Of a DNA stretch of 64,000 nt, positions 60,536 to 64,000 are shown piece after piece. The DNA is taken from assembly GCF_947623445.1 (NCBI RefSeq), contig NC_135244.1, positions 6,324,001 to 6,388,000 on the forward strand, read 5' to 3'. Position numbers and translations under genes: made by a program. How positions within the stretch are numbered: position 1 is the stretch's first letter; each line of letters begins with the position of its first letter. The notes under the pieces were generated by a model. That model saw only the letters and a list, made by a program, of their open reading frames with translations. It was not told the DNA's origin and ran no database searches. The DNA comes from Clavelina lepadiformis (Eukaryota > Chordata > Ascidiacea > Aplousobranchia > Clavelinidae).

Positions 60536-63252
60536 CAACCTTTATTTTTTGTTTTGCTTTTGAAAGACTTTAGAATTTTGTTCACGAAATACAATTGAAC
60601 ACGTATCTGAGCTGACTGTTGGTCGTATTTCAGAAAATTTAACATCAACCCATAACCCGCTTTCCGGTAATATATTTTATGTATTTTTAGTAATGTATGG
60701 TGTGCTGCCTGCCGAAACTTGGACAAATATTTTTTTGCTAAGATTGGTAACATATGAAAACTGTTCTCTCATACCGCTTTGTTTAGTAATCAAATTTTGA
60801 GGTCGTCTATAGGCAAACTTTGTAAAGTTAATCATTTCGATGTTTAGTGTAAAGTATTAAGTTCAACCTAAGGGTGAACAAATAGCTCAGAACAAACCGA
60901 TCATAAAACGCTCCATATTTTTGTTTTTCGCTGGAAAAGTTAGGCAAGCAGATTTAAGGAATTACACCTTCACTGCTGATGACTGCTCAAAGGCCGGTTT
61001 TATTACATGGTTTTAGGAAGAAGAGATCAAGTGTTTGGGTGTGATTCATTGGACCGATAACGTCAGTAACCGCAAGGCAATAGGGCTTGTGATTTTTGTA
61101 TGTAAAATTCTGTCTATTAGAGGGTCGCCATACGCTGTTGGAGACAATCTGTAAATGGAATAGCAGATTAGTAGCAGCACATACGAGATCCAAAGGCGGA
61201 TTATAGCCGAAAAAGATGGGGATGACGATACACCTGATGATTGTTATCTTTTGATAAAAGCAAACAACCGTGAAGAACTTTAATTGACAAACAACCTTTT
61301 TGTTTTTGAAAAAGTTGTTTACAGTTGTTGTCACCACTATAATATATGACCCCTTATAACATTGTGTAGTAGGCAAACTATGATTCTTACAAAACAACGG
61401 CATGTAAGTACGGTCCCAAAGTAAACTTTTGTTCTGGGTCGAGGGGCCTATGTTACTTTAATGTTGTTACATGCAAACAGTAGCGCTGAGTCTGAGTCGG
61501 CCACATCAAGTGAATTAATGGACAATTTTGACCCGGCGTTTGATCGTAACAGACTTGGCACCAACACCGGCAACAGGCAAATGCATAAGATTAACCACAT
61601 CTGCAAGCTCAGCGATGCCGACTTGTCCAATTTTCCGGGACTCTGAGCAGATTTTGTAAACTAATATTTTGAATCCACTCACGCAGACAAAATTAACCTT
61701 TCGTAGTTGTAAATTACGGGATTTACTTTAGACACACTTAAGGCATTATGAACACCCTTTTATCTATAACTTACTTCGTATATGCTGGCGACGCAGTTGT
61801 TTATAGGTATACATCATGCTTCAGGATTTGGGGATTACGCTCTGCACAACAACCTTACTAATGCAATGGCAAATGCTTATATCCTTAGGAGAAAACTTCG
61901 TAACAGAAAGGGCTGAATTAAAATATTTGCCCCGACCTGACGTCGTGTCTGTGAAATGATCGTCACGTTTTTTGTTCTTTCTTTTTTGATTTATGATGAG
62001 AAGAAAAAATTATAGACATAGAGCACGTACAATAAAGATGGAAGTATAGGAATGGTGACTTTGCTTGCGCTCCATCAGATTAGTCACAATGACTAAAGTA
62101 GACATATATGAACGGTGCTAGAATTGAATGTCAGTACACTTGGCGTTGCTGAACATTAAGACATGAAATGACTTCAGTGGGATTTTGTTAAGATTTCCTT
62201 CTTGCCTACATAACTGACATTAAATTCTCTGACGTAATTAAATAACGAAATCGCTTTGAAGTCGGATGTTGTTTCAAATCGCGTCGATTTCAAGCAGCAA
62301 AAGCTAGAAATACACCAAATACATAATACTGTTCATCTGCATTGTAAAAGTAGCCAAAAATCCCATATTTTTATATTTCAGTTTGGTTGAAAACTTTTAA
62401 GTCCGGGTTGTTTATAAGATATTTAATATATGAAGGAAACAGGTCATATTTAATTAAGGCTTTGAATCCGAATGTAATATGGGTGGGTTAGCCTAATTCG
62501 CATATAATGTAGCTCAAAAAAGAAACGGAAAGGCAGTATTTCTGTCGGTTAATTTTAGTGTTTAATTTCAGGTAAACGACCGGCACATAATATTGTAACT
62601 CTAGTGTATATATCAGACGACATACTTTTCTGACCGTATAACTCTATTGGTAAACCAGGTGTGTATAGATAGTTTCCAAATTTTACGAGTAGCTTTCGGT
62701 ACATGAAAGCTTTGTTTGATTTTCTGTGTAACTTTATTCAGTCGTTTAGGCTTTGATCGTAATATTTTTTGCGAAAAAGACACCTTTATATAATACAAAC
62801 TTTATTCCCTCAATCCGTCTTCGTTGAAATTTTGTACGGTGGTAATACTTATTGCAATATCCTGAACTGCATCTAACGTTATGCGGCTTTCCTATAAATC
62901 TCATAATAAAGAACAGGTTTGTTACAATTGCCGCTTTGATCTTGCTGTTGCCAAACTTGCCAAATGGATGTTTTGTAATTAAATGATCTTTTTTATTAAG
63001 TATAAAATGCGAAAACATTTCGGCAGTCTTATCAGATATTTGATACAAAATACCATAAAATATAAAAAACGACAGTCTGTAAAGGGAGTAAAAGACAAAA
63101 AAGAAATTACATCAGACATTGACAACTCACGGTATCGCCGGAATTACAGAACAAAAGAAATGTATTTTATAAATTTATAATACTGCATACCACGAACAAG
63201 AATGGATTTAAGTGATTCTTAATATGAATTAAATATTATAGTGCTATAAATG
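60536..63252. other. Intergenic between NDUFA7 and the minus-strand transcription factor gene
   Basis: No gene is supported. The minus frame at 60987-61403 (138 residues) and others show no recognisable domain. The right part should contain the 3' UTR of the transcription factor gene, which is transcribed from the right. Confidence 0.4.
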
Positions 63253-64000
63253 TTAAGCATTTGCCTCACCAATGATAGACTGCACTGTAAAAGGGGTAAG
63301 CTTAGTTTTTGTGCTGCACTTGCAGGACAATCCTTGTTTGGGGCAATGTAAGGAGGCTTTATGGTCTTGAGGATAAGTGTTATCGCAATAATCAAAGTGG
63401 ACAACTGAAACTCCATTTTGTTTTCGTTTCCTTTCTTGTAGCCATGAAGGAAAAGATTCAGGACTGGCTCGGTTGCTGCCCGAGTTTTCAGCATACTCTT
63501 GCTTTAGCAACTTCACACTGTAAGTAGCTGATATCTGAGAAGGCGACGAGGATATTTCAGGCGAAGATCCACATCCAGAATCGCCTCTTGTTGATGAGGA
63601 AGAAATTTTTTTCAAGTACGACATATTCGATCTTACATTCGTATTATTTTTATCGACAACGCTACTCTCATCGTGTAAGGAACTGATTCGTCGTCTTTTC
63701 GACGACATGTCTGGGCTTTTTTGGTCTTTTGCCGTGAGGACACCTGCGCTATATTGGAAAGGAAACCCGTTTAAGACATCTGAGGAGCTATTCGCACCCT
63801 GCTCTCTCAGCAAAGTAGCATAATTTGCCATTTGGTTGAGATATTGTTCTGGCATATGATGACCTAATAACGGTAAATAGGACGCTTGACTAAGTTTGCC
63901 GTAGATGTTATAGTCTGCTACACTAGACTGAGGTAACCTCATTGACTGTCCATAGTAAGGAAAAGCCGACTGATTGTAAAAGAGCTTTTCGGCACTTCGC
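63253..64000 (-). CDS. C-terminal part of a probable transcription factor with eh1-like motif (partial)
   Basis: The frame is open from the window edge to a stop at 63253, giving 248 visible residues; the N-terminus lies outside. No DNA-binding domain is in the visible part. What can be seen: an aromatic/Gln/Ser-rich start (FYNQSAFPYYGQS), a basic nuclear-localisation-like SSKRRRIS, Ser-rich stretches (ISSSSTRGDSGCGSSPEISS), and at the very end PFTVQSIIGEANA. The word FTVQSIIG fits the engrailed-homology-1 pattern F-x-[IV]-x-x-[IL]-[IL] bound by Groucho/TLE co-repressors. The variant ending IIG is common near the C-terminus of several forkhead families, notably FoxD. A FoxD-like forkhead repressor is therefore my best guess; a homeobox or other repressor remains possible. 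Confidence 0.55.
   Translation of the reverse strand, partial: RSAEKLFYNQSAFPYYGQSMRLPQSSVADYNIYGKLSQASYLPLLGHHMPEQYLNQMANYATLLREQGANSSSDVLNGFPFQYSAGVLTAKDQKSPDMSSKRRRISSLHDESSVVDKNNTNVRSNMSYLKKISSSSTRGDSGCGSSPEISSSPSQISATYSVKLLKQEYAENSGSNRASPESFPSWLQERKRKQNGVSVVHFDYCDNTYPQDHKASLHCPKQGLSCKCSTKTKLTPFTVQSIIGEANA

Overview
The window is animal nuclear DNA. It is AT-rich, its genes are split by GT-AG introns, and roughly a third to a half of the sequence shows traces of transposable elements. No species is identifiable from the sequence alone. Two things make a tunicate (ascidian-like chordate) my favoured but unproven guess. One is a tightly packed two-cistron unit (SDHAF3 plus a second small reading frame, 30 bases between stop and start) with splice-acceptor-like sequence just before each ATG, as in genomes with spliced-leader trans-splicing. 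The other is the gene repertoire. The introns, up to 5.4 kb in 105-residue genes, are much longer than in the compact Ciona genomes.

Layout. 2.26-10.87 kb (+): a ten-exon C2H2 zinc-finger gene, whose joined exons give an uninterrupted 1,165-residue protein with 11 fingers and an AT-hook. 12.31-12.98 kb (-): the SDHAF3 two-cistron unit, convergent with the zinc-finger gene. 13-18 kb: decayed LINE and MITE sequence. 18.98-27.93 kb (+) and 38.44-47.95 kb (+): two tandem thioredoxin genes, each with five exons and matching intron positions, their introns swollen by hAT-type MITEs, a SINE, and a solo LTR that carries a nested hAT transposon. Between them (28-38 kb) lie a decayed Ty3/gypsy-like element, two LTR copies in opposite orientation, and more MITEs. 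50.17-52.68 kb (+): an unrecognised seven-exon single-pass membrane protein (509 residues) with a Cys-rich ectodomain and a Tyr-motif-rich cytoplasmic tail. 55.27-55.50 kb (+): SNAPC5. 56.01-60.54 kb (+): NDUFA7. 63.25 kb to the window end (-): the C-terminal part of a probable transcription factor with an eh1-like repression motif.

The cellular genes do not form one pathway. SDHAF3 (complex II assembly) and NDUFA7 (complex I) are both mitochondrial respiratory genes, the thioredoxins are redox genes, and SNAPC5 serves snRNA transcription. The most interesting items are the unrecognised receptor-like gene, the two-cistron unit, and the nested transposon record, where target-site duplications can be read base by base. 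Exon models were built by eye from splice signals and reading phase; none is backed by transcripts.
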